From Flammulina velutipes (lineage: Eukaryota > Basidiomycota > Agaricomycetes > Agaricales > Physalacriaceae): DNA of 64,000 bases. Both the position numbers and the translations under genes were made by a program. This document shows positions 1-10,413 of the stretch, piece after piece. The notes under the pieces were generated by a model that was not told the origin of the DNA, made no database searches, and worked only from the letters and a program-made list of their open reading frames with translations. The stretch covers positions 558,001 to 622,000 of the forward strand of contig CM022378.1 of assembly GCA_011800155.1 (NCBI GenBank). The letters run 5' to 3'. Position 1 is the stretch's first letter, and each line of letters starts with the position of its first letter.

Positions 1-1
1 G

Positions 2-268
2 AGGTGTGTACTTGCCACGCATGACACGGATGACTACGAGGATCTTCTCCAAGATACCTATGACTGTCAGTCTTTTCTGTTGCAAGTTGATATGAGGGTA
101 TACTCAAGAGCTCTCTTTTTAGTCTATCGGTCGACATGCATAGCTGGGGGAGTCCAAGTGAACGACGAAGACATCGACGATGATGACGACAACGATAGCG
201 CTTCTCAACTTAGCGTATCTGTCGGGGCATTGTCTCTGGTCGCCTTGTCTTTCGCGACACTCCTTTAG
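2..268 (+). CDS. 3' end of a possible surface (GPI-type) protein, partial
   Basis: The frame is open from base 2 to the stop at 266-268. It ends in an acidic Asp-rich stretch, a short Ser/Ala linker and a C-terminal hydrophobic tail with no charge, which is the shape of a GPI-attachment signal. The upstream part of the gene lies outside the window. One 46-nt intron-like stretch (GTATAC to ATAG, about 97-142) is not phase-compatible with the open frame, so I left it unspliced. What is seen is only the tail composition; the GPI assignment is inference and no family is recognised. Confidence 0.35.
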   Translation, partial: RCVLATHDTDDYEDLLQDTYDCQSFLLQVDMRVYSRALFLVYRSTCIAGGVQVNDEDIDDDDDNDSASQLSVSVGALSLVALSFATLL

Positions 269-913
269 GACTGTTGCAGAAGTAGATTCGGACAAATGAT
301 GTGATGTTTTTGCCGTTTATTCAATTACAAGCACTCCAGAAGCAGTGGGGTGAATCGATAGTGTTATATACCATGAAGCGCAGTCAATTCGATAGCCAGC
401 TAGCAGATGGTACAAGGAAGCCTTCGAGATACGTGGTGGTCTGTGCGCAAGACGTGATCGCGTGATCGCCTTAAAAGGCCGACATTTTTTGATTCCGTTC
501 TCACTCTCCCTCTTCCTTCTCGCCGCGTTGGCTAGTTATATGGTGAGTAACATTCTATATGTCGGGATCGTTTTTACGTTCCTCTATGATGCTTGAGGCA
601 TTTGGCTTTACGCAGGTTTCCTGCACTGCAGAAAATTATCTCAGCTACCTATGGGCTTTGCCCACTACTTCTGATTCTTTATTACTGTTCTCGTCTTTTG
701 AGAATGCTTTACTGATTTGTTCCAACAGTATTCTCCAGCTACTTTCACACAATAGATATTGAGATCCATGTAATTACTGTATTCCTTTGATTCTCTATCT
801 ACTTGCATCGTCGAGTCTCCGGGAGGCGCAAGTCGACTCAACGGATGTATATACCCCATAGCGATTCCCAAGAAAAGAACGAGGCCATCGTCAAGTGCCT
901 TCAAGTCCAGCCC
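269..913. other. No gene seen
   Basis: Only short unsupported open frames on both strands. I see no splice-compatible coding chain, RNA gene or repeat here. It is probably the spacer between the tail of the first gene and the 3' end of the Aim32-like gene. Confidence 0.5.
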
Positions 914-1786
914 TTAACGTCGGGGGGTGGGGTTGAACCCAATGACTGATTCCTCTAATTTTGCCTTCGAGTATCCCATGCGACCGCGCCAGTGAGGAGG
1001 AGATAGAGGCGGATGGTTCTCATCAATCTCGTACGACGACGTATCGATTATACGATCTATTATCATGGTCGCGTCGTCGGGTGTAATATATCCTAGCCTA
1101 GACAACCTTTCAGTGTCTGTTATATTTCGGACAAGTAAAGACGCACCACTCTCCGAGGGGGTATACAAGGATGTTGGCAGCATATCTGCGGTAGAGGCGG
1201 TCAGCAAAACCACATTTCAAAGAGCTTAGATTACGAACTGGTGTCCACCGACGTGAGCTACCTCTCCTACTTTTATTCGTCCTAGCTTCCGCGACCGGAT
1301 CTCGTTGCGCAATGCCTGCGCAACCAGTCCGCCTGTCGTCCCGCACCGACAGTCCCTGGCACCGTGCGTACAAACGTAGACGTACGTGTCTGGATTCCGC
1401 ACTAGTGGATGCCCCTCATCAACCTTTTGCTTCAGCGAGGCCGCAACGAAATCGACATTCTCCAGGGTCAGGCCCGGTATGTCTACCTGCATCCCAGAAC
1501 TAAAAAATGCTTTCGCCGAGACCTCAGAGTCGGAATGGGAGGAATTCTCTTCGTCAGGATAATACGCCCAATTGACAAGGCCTCCCCATTGCATTACGTT
1601 GAGCTGTAGAGCGCGCTGAAGTGGTGTAGTGTGTCGAGAAGGAAACGATGATATTGGCTCAGAGGAACGCAAGAGAATGTAGGCGAGATGCGGTGGACTG
1701 GTGTTTAGTAGATTTGGACGCGACTCGGAGGAAGCAATTGCGCTGGTCGCTAAGCGTCGTAGTGTTCGGTGAATGGCCGCGTTCAT
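914..1786 (-). CDS. Sucrase/ferredoxin-like (Aim32-type) protein
   Basis: Three exons (1786-1239, 1185-1147, 1097-914) join in phase into 256 residues; the introns are 53 and 49 nt with GT-AG ends. The middle carries CTHGARDCRCG followed by GGH-(intron)-QYAAN and a VYPLGEW segment, the signature of the sucrase/ferredoxin-like family, which has a thioredoxin-like fold thought to hold a [2Fe-2S] cluster. The yeast relative Aim32 is a mitochondrial matrix and intermembrane-space redox protein. I chose the start at 1786 because the peptide from there begins with a basic, Ser/Ala-rich amphipathic stretch like a mitochondrial presequence. A longer open frame reaches 1984. The C-terminus ends soon after the conserved WRGRMG segment. 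Confidence 0.8.
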
Positions 1787-2595
1787 GGTCGTGGTGGTAA
1801 GAAATTGAGATCGACCATGGTTCGGCACGTCGATATCGTCGTGGTGGATAAGAGACAGACATTTGTCATCCGATTGACGTGATTCCGGTAAATCTGGCAA
1901 GCGGTGGCAAACAAGGATAGAAGAAAACGTCTGCTCGATAGGCGAGCAAATGAGTTTGAAGTGGACCTGCTGTGAAATGTACACAGTACAGGTTGTGTAT
2001 AGATCGGAATGACAAGTACGGAATCACCGGAAAATCTAATCTAATCTAGCGTGGCGTAGTGCTCGACTCTAAAGTCATACAATCGCAGTGCAGAAGAGTT
2101 TAAATCAGCTGTAGTGAAGCTCAAATGACGGCTCCACATTTTATTGATAAAGGTCAGTCAGTATCAGCCAAAAAGTAAGAACTTGGTCTTCAGAGGCAAT
2201 CCAAACTCGGACCGAACATCCCTCACTCTAGAGCTCTTCATCAGAACGCGCGAAGGTGGCACGAAGCCCGTAAGTGTACGTCTCGATTGTACCACATCAA
2301 GTTCACGGCTCACTACGATGGCGAGAAAAAGATATCGATATCATCATCAAAGCCTCACATGGAGGTTGAAGGCTGGGAGGACGCTACATCCTGACTCTAC
2401 GCAAGCGTCTATGATATTCCCTGCATTGAATAGTCAGGACTGAGTTACCGAAACCCCCCGCAGTAGGGTGTAGACACACGTGACCGCGTTCACCATGTTA
2501 AATCGAAATTCAAATTAAAACTCAACTTATCTTCGCTTCTCTGCCATGATCTGCCCAAATTTGACAAAGGACGTGCTTCTCTCCCTTTTACCACC
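1787..2595. other. Intergenic, divergent promoters
   Basis: Holds the shared upstream region of the Aim32-like gene (minus) and the 347-aa coiled-coil gene (plus). Nothing else is supported; a 99-codon open frame at 2144-2443 has no splice or family support. Confidence 0.45.
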
Positions 2596-3843
2596 ATGAA
2601 AGCTTGCGACCTCGTCGTCCGCATTGTCTACGAGCCTGCCAAAATGTCGCTGATGACTTCGCTCTCCAAGAAAGATATGCTGATTATCTTGCGGAAAGAA
2701 TTGGACGCCATGAAGCTACCGCATCCTCCTGAGCTCAATGTCCAACCACCAACTTCAGAAGGCCTTACATTCTTCTGGACGACCTATGCAGACTCGGTGC
2801 CTCTCGTGCTTGCTCTTTACGCGAGAAAACTAACGGCATATTATTAGCCATTGCATAAGACTGTAACCTTCATTCTTGATGGCCAAGAAGCTGAAAACAC
2901 CAAAGCGCGCAAGAGCGAATTCAGCATGTACTACCGTCTTCTTCTCTTTTGTCCCGCAGTTAACAAGGCCCATCATACGTCAGAGATCATATATCCTTGT
3001 GGGAACGGTGTGTACACACAAAGGGCCCTTTATCAATTCTCTCATCTCTACCTATCTTAGCGCACCGTCGTCTACCTTGATTTACGGCAAGAACAAATAC
3101 AACCACAAGAAACGAACATTCGATACAATGCGACCATCGACCTACACAAACGATATCGAGTACGGACCCCAACGGTGCGTCCTTTTGTCTACCACAGAAT
3201 GTCTCGAGATTCTGACACTTTCAGACCACCGCATCTATTACGGACAGCCGATTCGAACAAGTCGACCAAAGCCCCTTCATTTTCCTCCAACGCTGCGTAA
3301 GTTGTTCATACCGATTCAATATCCACTGGCTACTACGGCTCACCTCGTAGAAGTATTCAAGATACCGGCGATGAATTATCAGTCCGTCATGCACGCAAGA
3401 GCAAACCTGCAGACACCATGTCACTATTCTTTCCGCAAGCGGCCAAGTCCCGCTCCCCAAGCGAGGAAGCAGACAGTCGTGTCGCAGAGGAATTTTGGGA
3501 GACACGACGCCAGCTGAACGTTGCGTATCGTCGTGCAGCAGAACTGGAAAAGTTGTTGGAAGATAAAGGTGTATTCACAGCGTATGACGAACCCCCCGCT
3601 GAGGGTAGGCCTATCTCGCGATTCCTTGTTCTCCTTCCAATCATTTCTTCAGAACTCCCTCTGCTACTGGCCAAAGCGCAAGAAGACCTTCTTCGCGAGC
3701 GGAAGGAGCGTATCACGATGGAAAAGGTCTTGGATGACGTTCTTCGTGAATGTGCATCGCCCGTCATCGTGCCAGAGCTGCTGAGAGTCCTGCGAGATCA
3801 TCATTCTAGCCTAGATGACGAGGACGGGGAGATCTTCGAGTAA
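2596..3843 (+). CDS. Uncharacterised coiled-coil protein, five exons
   Basis: The start at 2596 lies in a good ACCACCATG context. Exons 2596-2796, 2848-3009, 3061-3296, 3351-3604 and 3653-3843 join in phase to 347 residues; introns are 48-54 nt, and the last one, 48 nt, is itself open in frame and so easily missed. The C-terminal third is a charged coiled coil (RRAAELEKLL, LLRERKERITMEKVLDDVLRE) followed by a PVIVPELL segment and an acidic tail. No known domain is recognised in the N-terminal two thirds. Its C-terminal part is related to the converging gene at 3854-4316, including a phase-1 intron at the same place. Function unknown; the first two exon junctions are less certain than the last two. 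Confidence 0.6.
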
Positions 3844-3853
3844 TACATTCTAG

Positions 3854-4316
3854 TTATTCTTCTGTTGCAACTGTTGTATATCGTGAAATACGTTTGAACG
3901 CGTCAAGCAGGAATGGGATCTCGAATGGGGGTATGTGTTTCCTCTCGACGATGTCGAGCTTTGCCTCACACAGTAGTCTCTTCCTCCTTTCCTCCTTTAA
4001 TTCGTCCAGAATCATGCGCAGACGTACTCGAGTGGCTATCGTTTTCGTGTCAATCGATCCGATCTATATCCAAAAAGGTGTACATACCGATCTCGTCTGA
4101 AGACATATCCGTATCTGGAACCAGTGCTTTCTCGCGGGTGGCGAGACGCTCGTATAGCTCGTTTTCTTGAGTGGCGAGTGCGACAATCTGATCTCGCGTG
4201 TTCAGGAGTTGTTGTATCTCTGGATGATCCAGTGTGGCGTCTGTTAAGCGCGTTCTGCGTCGCTTGTGATGGGAGCAGCGAGATGAGCATGAGGGTATCG
4301 CTTTACGTTTGGGCAT
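3854..4316 (-). CDS. Small coiled-coil protein, paralogue of the neighbouring gene
   Basis: Two exons (4316-4088 and 4035-3854) with a 52-nt GTATGT-ATAG intron give 136 residues. The N-terminus is basic (CSHHKRRRTR, possible nuclear signal), then a coiled coil (ENELYERLATREKAL), then ILDELKEERRKRLL and AKLDIVERK followed by a PPFEIPFLL segment. The second exon aligns with the last exon of the plus-strand gene that ends at 3843 (about one third identity over 38 residues by eye, conserved L-D-x-V, P-x-x-x-P-x-LL). The two genes converge with only 10 bp between stop codons, so their 3' ends must overlap as transcripts. Function unknown. Confidence 0.6.
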
Positions 4317-5335
4317 TGCAAAGGGGGCGTAGAGGTTACAAGACCGATCCGCATGCGCACCTTTTTATCGCGTGATGCCTCATGTTCTTGTGGGTCCAAC
4401 GCTTCTTTTCGTTCCTTGGGCGCCTATTGTTGTACGTATAGGTGGCGCAGCGCTTAGATACTGTCACATTGATAGCGGTGCCATCATTCAGAAAGTTCAG
4501 CTCTGACAGTGAACTGCTTCTCATTTGCTTTGGGTCCGATTCTTTTCTGACATGGCTGGAAAACACGATCACGTGCTGGAAAGTTAGGTGAAATTCAAAC
4601 AAACGATTTAACAACACAAGGGGGGCTTAACCGTTTGGATTGGCTTTAGAGCACGAATAAAGACAGAGTTTCTGACGGTTTTGTCATCAATTTAAGCAAG
4701 GATTAATTGAATAACAAAGTACGCCTTTGTTACCACTTTGGCGACGTCCTAAAGTCAAACTTTAGACGATATGGGCCGGATAAACGGCGTTCCAGATCCG
4801 GAAACACCACGTATATGGGCCATGTGGGCCAGATTTCTGGCCGTTTCTGGCCGCTTGTCTGCAACTACAACTCCGGCCACAGCTGGCCACGGCCGGTATT
4901 TTCGGCCGCAAACGACCGTCTTCAACACAAACTTTGCTATCAATAAAAGTGGATTCCCATCGCGCATTCGTATATCGCTCAATACATACTCCAAAGCGAA
5001 CCTTCAACGTTCCAATGTTCGACCACGTCTGACTTATCTTGAGTGCCACATATTCTAGGCAAGGTCCAAAGGTCCAAAAAGGAACGCTACACCGGACTTG
5101 AACCCTCGCACTGATGGCTCACAATTGGTAGACAAAACGTACCGCTTTACGACTAGACTAAGGTGCTCTTTACAAATGAAGAACCCACGCACTCATAGAT
5201 ACTCACTCACGTGCGTCCTCGGAATTCATGGTGTGTGGCGCCAGAATCTAAAATAATAGATCACGGCGGAACTTGTTTTGTCTGAATTCTAATGTGCGCT
5301 TCCTCTGTTTGTGTCCTCGTTTGGTGTCATCGATT
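4317..5335. other. Intergenic with GGCC-rich patch
   Basis: No convincing gene. Positions 4770-4910 contain nine GGCC tetranucleotides in about 140 bp, apparently a degenerate short-period repeat. A tRNA-like promoter arrangement lies at about 5076-5166 on the minus strand (separate entry). Confidence 0.4.
5076..5166 (-). other. tRNA-like / SINE-like Pol III promoter remnant
   Basis: Read on the minus strand there is an A-box-like TAGTCTAGTCGTAAAGCGG near 5159-5141, a good B box GGTTCAAGTCC at about 5103-5093, and a TTTTT run right after (5080-5076) that would stop RNA polymerase III. The cloverleaf does not fold: the T stem and acceptor stem do not pair properly. It is therefore more likely a decayed tRNA gene or the head of a tRNA-derived SINE than a working tRNA. 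Confidence 0.3.
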
Positions 5336-5342
5336 TATATAA
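5336..5342 (+). promoter_or_regulatory. TATA box of the small gene
   Basis: TATATAA, 68 bp upstream of the ATG at 5410, an ordinary distance for a compact fungal promoter. Confidence 0.45.
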
Positions 5343-5409
5343 GCGCCCAATAAGCTTTACGACCTCTCATTCGTGACTACCACCAATCGTCGTATACCTT
5401 TTGAACGAA

Positions 5410-5655
5410 ATGCCGCTATACACATTCAAAGGTCCTATTCGATCTGATCGTTGGGCTATTAGGCGCTCAAGACGGTACCACCCTTATACAAGAAGCACGG
5501 TAAGCAATTATATCTTGACTGATATTCCGCGCTCTAATGTACAAATATTGTAGGAACCTCGTTGGCCTATGGGTCGCGTCTCGGAGACAGAGAATCAAGT
5601 GTTGGTGTTTGGAGTTCGGGACGAGGACGAGGACGCCATGATCGTTGACGACTAA
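5410..5655 (+). CDS. Tiny two-exon gene, basic head and acidic tail
   Basis: Exon 5410-5499, a 54-nt GTAAGC-GTAG intron and exon 5554-5655 join in phase 0 into 63 residues. The first exon is Arg/Tyr-rich (RSDRWAIRRSRRYHPY); the second contains RWPMGRV and ends in an acidic DEDEDAMIVDD tail. No signal peptide or known domain. A TATA box lies upstream, and the splice sites and phase agree, so it may be a real short gene. No family is recognised. Confidence 0.45.
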
Positions 5656-6362
5656 GAGGGATAAAGGTACGCGCCGTCGCCTCTATGCAACGTATTCGCT
5701 ACATAGACTCTTTAGCACATGAACACGTCCTTTGTAGAATTCAAAAAAAAAAACACCCTTTCAGGTTCATACACCCCCCACCTTGAACCGTTCTATGAAT
5801 ACATTCCCAAAAATTCACATGTGTCTATACGCGCCCGGGAGGGCGAGCAATCGCCTGTCGATTTCTACTTATCAGTTCAGCTATCCCAGAGTACAGCAAT
5901 TCCAAATGATTTGAATCCATACATACAACCGGATTGATAACATCGGGAAGCCTTGATGATATCTCCCGAGGCTCTCTGACCCTCTAGAGCCTCGATCTAG
6001 CAATGTTTAGAGCGACGAAGGGCCTGTTGCCAGCGATTTCTAGAACACTCAGAGCCGCAGAGACTCTGGAGACTCTGGCGCTCTCGCCGTCACACTCTCA
6101 GACCTCAGAGACGTCTCTCCTATTTTTATTTTGGTGGAAGCGCTTTTATTGATCCTTGGTCTAGGGTATTACTACTCGACGACAAGGTCGCCACTTTGGA
6201 TCCGCTTGTTTGTTTGAGGGGTCTCAACCTCATTTTATGACTCACCCAGGGGAAATGCGTTACGCACTCAGTGTGGGGCTCTCCGTTGGCGTTTCCCTCT
6301 CCCTTCCTCACCTACTCCCTCTATCCTCTGTCCTTCCTGACTCAATCCGTATTTTCTTCCCT
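5656..6362. other. No gene seen
   Basis: Low-complexity CTCAGAGA-type stretches around 6050-6110, otherwise featureless. It borders the 3' end of the RNase H retroelement remnant. Confidence 0.4.
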
Positions 6363-6542
6363 TCACTCACCATCTTCCTCTTCGCACTCCCTCAGCCATC
6401 CCTCCACGCTCTGCTTCGGCCTACCCACTAAAACCCCTGCCTCCCCGATCCAGTCGTCTGGGAGGAGGTTTTGTCCTGTTTTGTCGCTCCAGGATATCAC
6501 TCCATGTCGCGAGGACTTTGGTCCTTTTCTGTGCTTTCCTTC
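6363..6542 (-). pseudogene. RNase H retroelement remnant, 3' part (left of hAT insertion)
   Basis: When the hAT element and one copy of its target duplication are removed, the reading frame that stops in the hAT terminal repeat at the right flank continues here as a segment containing VLATWSDILE. One frame shift later it reads LPDDWIGEAGVLVG, which resembles the conserved end of basidiomycete RNase H/zinc-knuckle retroelement proteins. So this is the C-terminal tail of the gene at 10414-11834, separated by the transposon and carrying one further frame break. Confidence 0.6.
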
Positions 6543-6550
6543 CGTATATT
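6543..6550. repeat. 8-bp target site duplication, left copy
   Basis: CGTATATT directly precedes the hAT terminus; an identical copy follows the other end at 10406-10413. Confidence 0.9.
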
Positions 6551-6574
6551 TAGTGTTGTTCCAAGATGAGACGG
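6551..6574 (+). repeat. hAT left terminal inverted repeat
   Basis: 24 bp beginning TAGTGTTGTTCCAAGA; 21 of 24 positions match the right terminus. Confidence 0.85.
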
Positions 6575-6786
6575 GACGGTATCGATACGTGTGACCCTGC
6601 GTATCGAGACGTCTCGATGCTTGATGGGGCCGAGATCCCGACGCTGACAGGTATGAAGTGCGTTGCAACGCGAAAAGTGAATAAAGTGTTTACAATAACG
6701 AGTATCTACTGTATAGACCAGAATAATTATAAAGGATTACAATAGTGCGTATCGTTGTAGGCATATCTTTCTCCCACCATGTCGTC

Positions 6787-9700
6787 CTACTTATCCTCTT
6801 CGGCCTCCTTCTTTTCCTCCTCCTCCCCCGGAGTTGCCACCCAAGCGTCCGAAAACGATAGCTTGTCGCTTCGATAAAGCGACTTGAGGATTTGTAATAC
6901 CTCCATGAGATCGGTCCCAAGCCGACTACGACGATTGGTATCAGTCTCTTTGCTTGACGAAAATGCGCGCTCGCAAGGAACGGATGAGGCTTGGATGGGC
7001 AATACATCTGCAGCCAGTCGGAATAGTATCGGGTATTCAGTAGCATCGTTCTTGAATCACGATCGTCAGCTCTTGTTGGGAATAATGAATAGAGACTTAC
7101 CTGCCAACTTCGAATGGGATCATAATCACGAGCGGCGTGACCGGTATAGACACTATTAGAGACCCAACGATTATATTCCTGTTCGACCTCCGCCATGAAT
7201 AGATCCTCCGGCCGCTGTCCAGCTTCCTCATCATTAGAAGATGAGCTAAGTTCCGCCGTTGATGACGCCGTGTCAAGGCTACCTGACGAAAGACTTTTGC
7301 TGAGCGCCTCTAGTTTCGAGAGTCCGGATGCTTGAGCAGATGCCGCCGTGCTAGAATTAGACAATGGAAACGTTGGACGAAGAAGATCTGGCTGTAGATC
7401 CATAGCGCGCCGACAACGACACATCTGATTTCAATGAGAAATTGTGCCATGAGATAGAGCGATAGAAACCTACGACTTGCTTAATTTCCGACTTGATGCG
7501 CTCAGCGTCTAAGGCTGACATGTTCCGTTCGATCCACGTAGCCTTATGGCAATGGTTCAAAACTAGTACAATATATGAGTGATTGGCGGCAACGAGATCA
7601 TGAAACACCTACAAGTAGCAATACTATAGACTGGATTTCGGCGGACAGTGTCGATATAATCCTGCAGCTTCGCTTTCGAGGCCTGAATGACATGACTCAG
7701 ATTAGGGAGAGTTTTCTCCAGGTTGTCGAGGTTCGCTCGCAATGTTTCGAAGAGAGGTAAGACAAGTGTGAGTGTCGGTGTCTTCTCTGCTGATGCAATC
7801 TCCTGAACGACGTGAAAGACATAGAGAAAGAAGCGAATATCCTTGAGAATCCGTAGCTGGAGTTCGTCTAACAAGTGATACTCCAGTTCGAAGTCGTTTT
7901 TGTCTTGGATGAAGCGCTCTACAGCCTAAACGAACCATAATCAGTTAGATCTATGATTAGCGCGAAAGCAGAGCACGTACCGGGTAGATATCGAGAAGTC
8001 GTGTTACCATATAATAGATTGACGACCAACGAGTGTCAACATCCCGAAGCAATGCCAGTACGGCTATTGTCTGCTTCTGGCCTTTCTCATCCTTCCACCA
8101 GTCATTCTCGTTCCCCTGGCGGATGGTATCTGCTAATCCTTCGCGGCGCTGACCACTGGCCCGACATGCATTGACAAGCTTCCTAACCTTCCCGATAACA
8201 TCCAGCTCCAGCTCGTTCTTATAGTGCACGTCCAGTATCTGATCCTGTAGCCGGACATCAGTGTCAAGGTCGTATCCGTCAAGTTCTTCGTCGGCTCTAT
8301 CCACATGGGTAATGTAGTCCAGTCCGGCCTTAACAGAGAGGTTGATGATGTGCGGGAAGCAGCTATGTAGGTGTTAGGATCTCATGATACACACGAAAGA
8401 AGACATCATACCGAATACGGTTTAAGACCTCATCGAACTCGATACCACGCGCATGCAGGATAACTCCTATTTCGACCATCATCGTCCCATTATTTGCAGC
8501 ATTGTCAAGAGTAATGGCTGATATCTGGTCTATCGTAAGGCAGAGTACCACTGTCACAGAAATGCGAAGACTTACCCGGTGTGCGACATTGAGTTCATCT
8601 AGGACACGAACAAAAACTTGCGCCATATTCTTGCCGTCATGACTCGAGTCCGGGAACATAGCGGAATGCAACGAGACGCGATTGGAGGGTTAGTTTTCCA
8701 TTATCCCATGCCAGGAAATGTGCCGTTATTGCCATGTAGCCTTGTAGGATACCACGAGTCCACATGTCCGATGTGAATGCAATTCGTCCGATAGCACCCT
8801 GCGCAAGCATTAGTCGTCTGTAAAGTTTTCCAGGATACAGACATTACCTCAAGATCTCTAACAATACGACCGTGTTCCCTCTGGAACGCGTCATACATGA
8901 GGTCCGTTAGTTTCTTGCGATGAGGAAGATCTTTGTCTGTCAACACATTGTCCGATGCTGAAGCGTACAATAGTAGATCACGGAACTCGTAGCGATCCAT
9001 CAGATTCAACGACTGTTTCGTATCAAGTTAGTTATATGCTTCCTGACACTGAAAGTGACTTACCAGATCAGCGACAGTGAATAGCCGAACAAGACGTTCT
9101 TGGAGCCCAGCGGTTGTGAACTCGTCAGGGCTATATGCTCGTAGGTGTTCAGACGAAGTTGGAAGTGAGCCATCATCGCCAAGTTTGTCCGCGTATTTGA
9201 GATCATTGTCGCGACATTGCTGGACCCATTCAACTGTGTGAGTCCGTTGGAGGTGCTCCAAAATACGATGTGACGAGCTTGTTGTGTTTTGCCAGTGACG
9301 ATAATCAGTTTGGCTGTACGAAGTTTAAGATAAATCCAAGCTGACAGTAAAAATGACTACGGACCTGCATAAACAACATGCGACACGGGGACCGTCCTTT
9401 GGCCGAACCTTGCGCTCTGCATTGGGCCGTTTATCGTCAGGACGCGATTGTGGCGCTGGATCGGGGATTCCTTGCGTGAAGAACCATATATGGCTGGCAG
9501 CGAGGTGACTCTTGGACTCCTTAGCCGTGTTGCGCAGAATCCATCCATCAAGTGGAGATGGTATCGCGGTCTCGTAGTGGATCTCTGAAGAACTCCCGGC
9601 TCCTGCAAAGGAAAGTGGCGGACGTCCGTCCGGGGGTTCGTTCTCGTTGGTCCGACGCTTTTTGGAACGACTGTTGCCAGAGGAGGTCTGCGCGGTGCGT

Positions 9701-10086
9701 TTGCGGGTGTTAGGGCGCTGTGATGTAGCCTGTGAAGTGGTGTTTGAAGTATGAAGTGGCTGCTGTTGCGGATAGGGACCATGAGGCATTTGTTGAGGAT
9801 AGTACGATGGGTGATAGTAAGCTTGCTGCTGATGTGGATTGGGATAGTAGATATATGGCGACCCATTATATAGAGGAGGTGTGAATGTCTGCTGAGAGGT
9901 TGTATGTGACGATCCGCCGCCAGAATGAGCAGACGTCGACTGGGCTTGAGCAGGGAGAGGTATTGAAAACTCGTTTTGGCCTGTATAAGGATATCCCGGA
10001 TGTGGCGGGATTGACATGTCTGGCTGTCGAAAGCTGCTCAAAAATCCCAAGGAGGACATAGCATGAGTGAACGGGGCGCAATTCAT
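6787..10086 (-). CDS. hAT-family transposase with BED zinc finger
   Basis: A multi-exon gene. The first exon (from 10086) encodes a long Gln/Pro/Tyr-rich region and a basic NLS (SRSKKRR), then the first half of a BED zinc finger (CCLC); after a 47-nt intron come HRILEHLQRTH and a helical region. Next is the RNase H-fold core: IAFTSDMWTRG with the first Asp, ITLDNAANNGTMM with the second, and RCFPHIINLSVKAG, the classic CFPHIxNL block. Further on, WWKDEKG and RDVDTRWSS precede a long helical insertion. The C-terminal dimerisation domain carries ASSVPCERAFSS and ends with a Glu/Lys tail; stop at 6787. I followed most blocks in order but did not verify every junction. No internal frame break was noticed, so the element may be autonomous. 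It catalyses cut-and-paste transposition. Confidence 0.85.
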
Positions 10087-10381
10087 CGAGTACTCATGTA
10101 TTTATTACTGTGTCGCAACGTCGCAACCACGGTATTGTGTTCTGGATCCTGGCGCACAGTGCTCCACCCGTCATTTCGCAGTTTTATATGGACTCGCACT
10201 AGCATAGCAACGGAGGAGTAAAAGCTTTATTGCCAAAGGATAGAGATATACAACAGAGGGAGGTGAGAGATCGTGGTTGAAAAGGCACAGATCTGCCATC
10301 AGCCGCCATCAATACGTCTCGATACGTCTCGATACGATCAAATTTCCTAAATAGGCGTCTCGATACCGTCTGGTATCGAGA

Positions 10382-10405
10382 CCGTATCGTCTTGGAACAG
10401 CACTA
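10382..10405 (-). repeat. hAT right terminal inverted repeat
   Basis: Inverted copy of 6551-6574. The RNase H gene frame runs into it and stops at about 10347, showing the insertion broke that gene. Confidence 0.85.
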
Positions 10406-10413
10406 CGTATATT
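10406..10413. repeat. 8-bp target site duplication, right copy
   Basis: CGTATATT, identical to 6543-6550. Confidence 0.9.

Larger units (their letters stand above)
6551..10405 (-). mobile_element. Complete hAT DNA transposon, 3,855 bp
   Basis: The left end begins TAGTGTTGTTCCAAGA and the right end, reverse-complemented, begins TAGTGCTGTTCCAAGA. The two 24-bp inverted termini differ at 3 positions and fit the hAT 5'-YARNG rule. The element is flanked by a perfect 8-bp duplication CGTATATT, the hAT hallmark. Subterminal copies of TATCGAGACG / CGTCTCGATA occur at both ends, the usual arrangement for transposase binding. It encodes one transposase gene on the minus strand. It is inserted into an RNase H retroelement remnant and is therefore younger than that element; near-identical termini suggest recent movement. 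Confidence 0.92.

Noticed and set aside
4771..5058. Three overlapping open frames of about 95 codons on both strands
   Set aside because: All cover the GGCC-rich repeat patch, none has splice sites or a recognisable family, and their composition follows the repeat.
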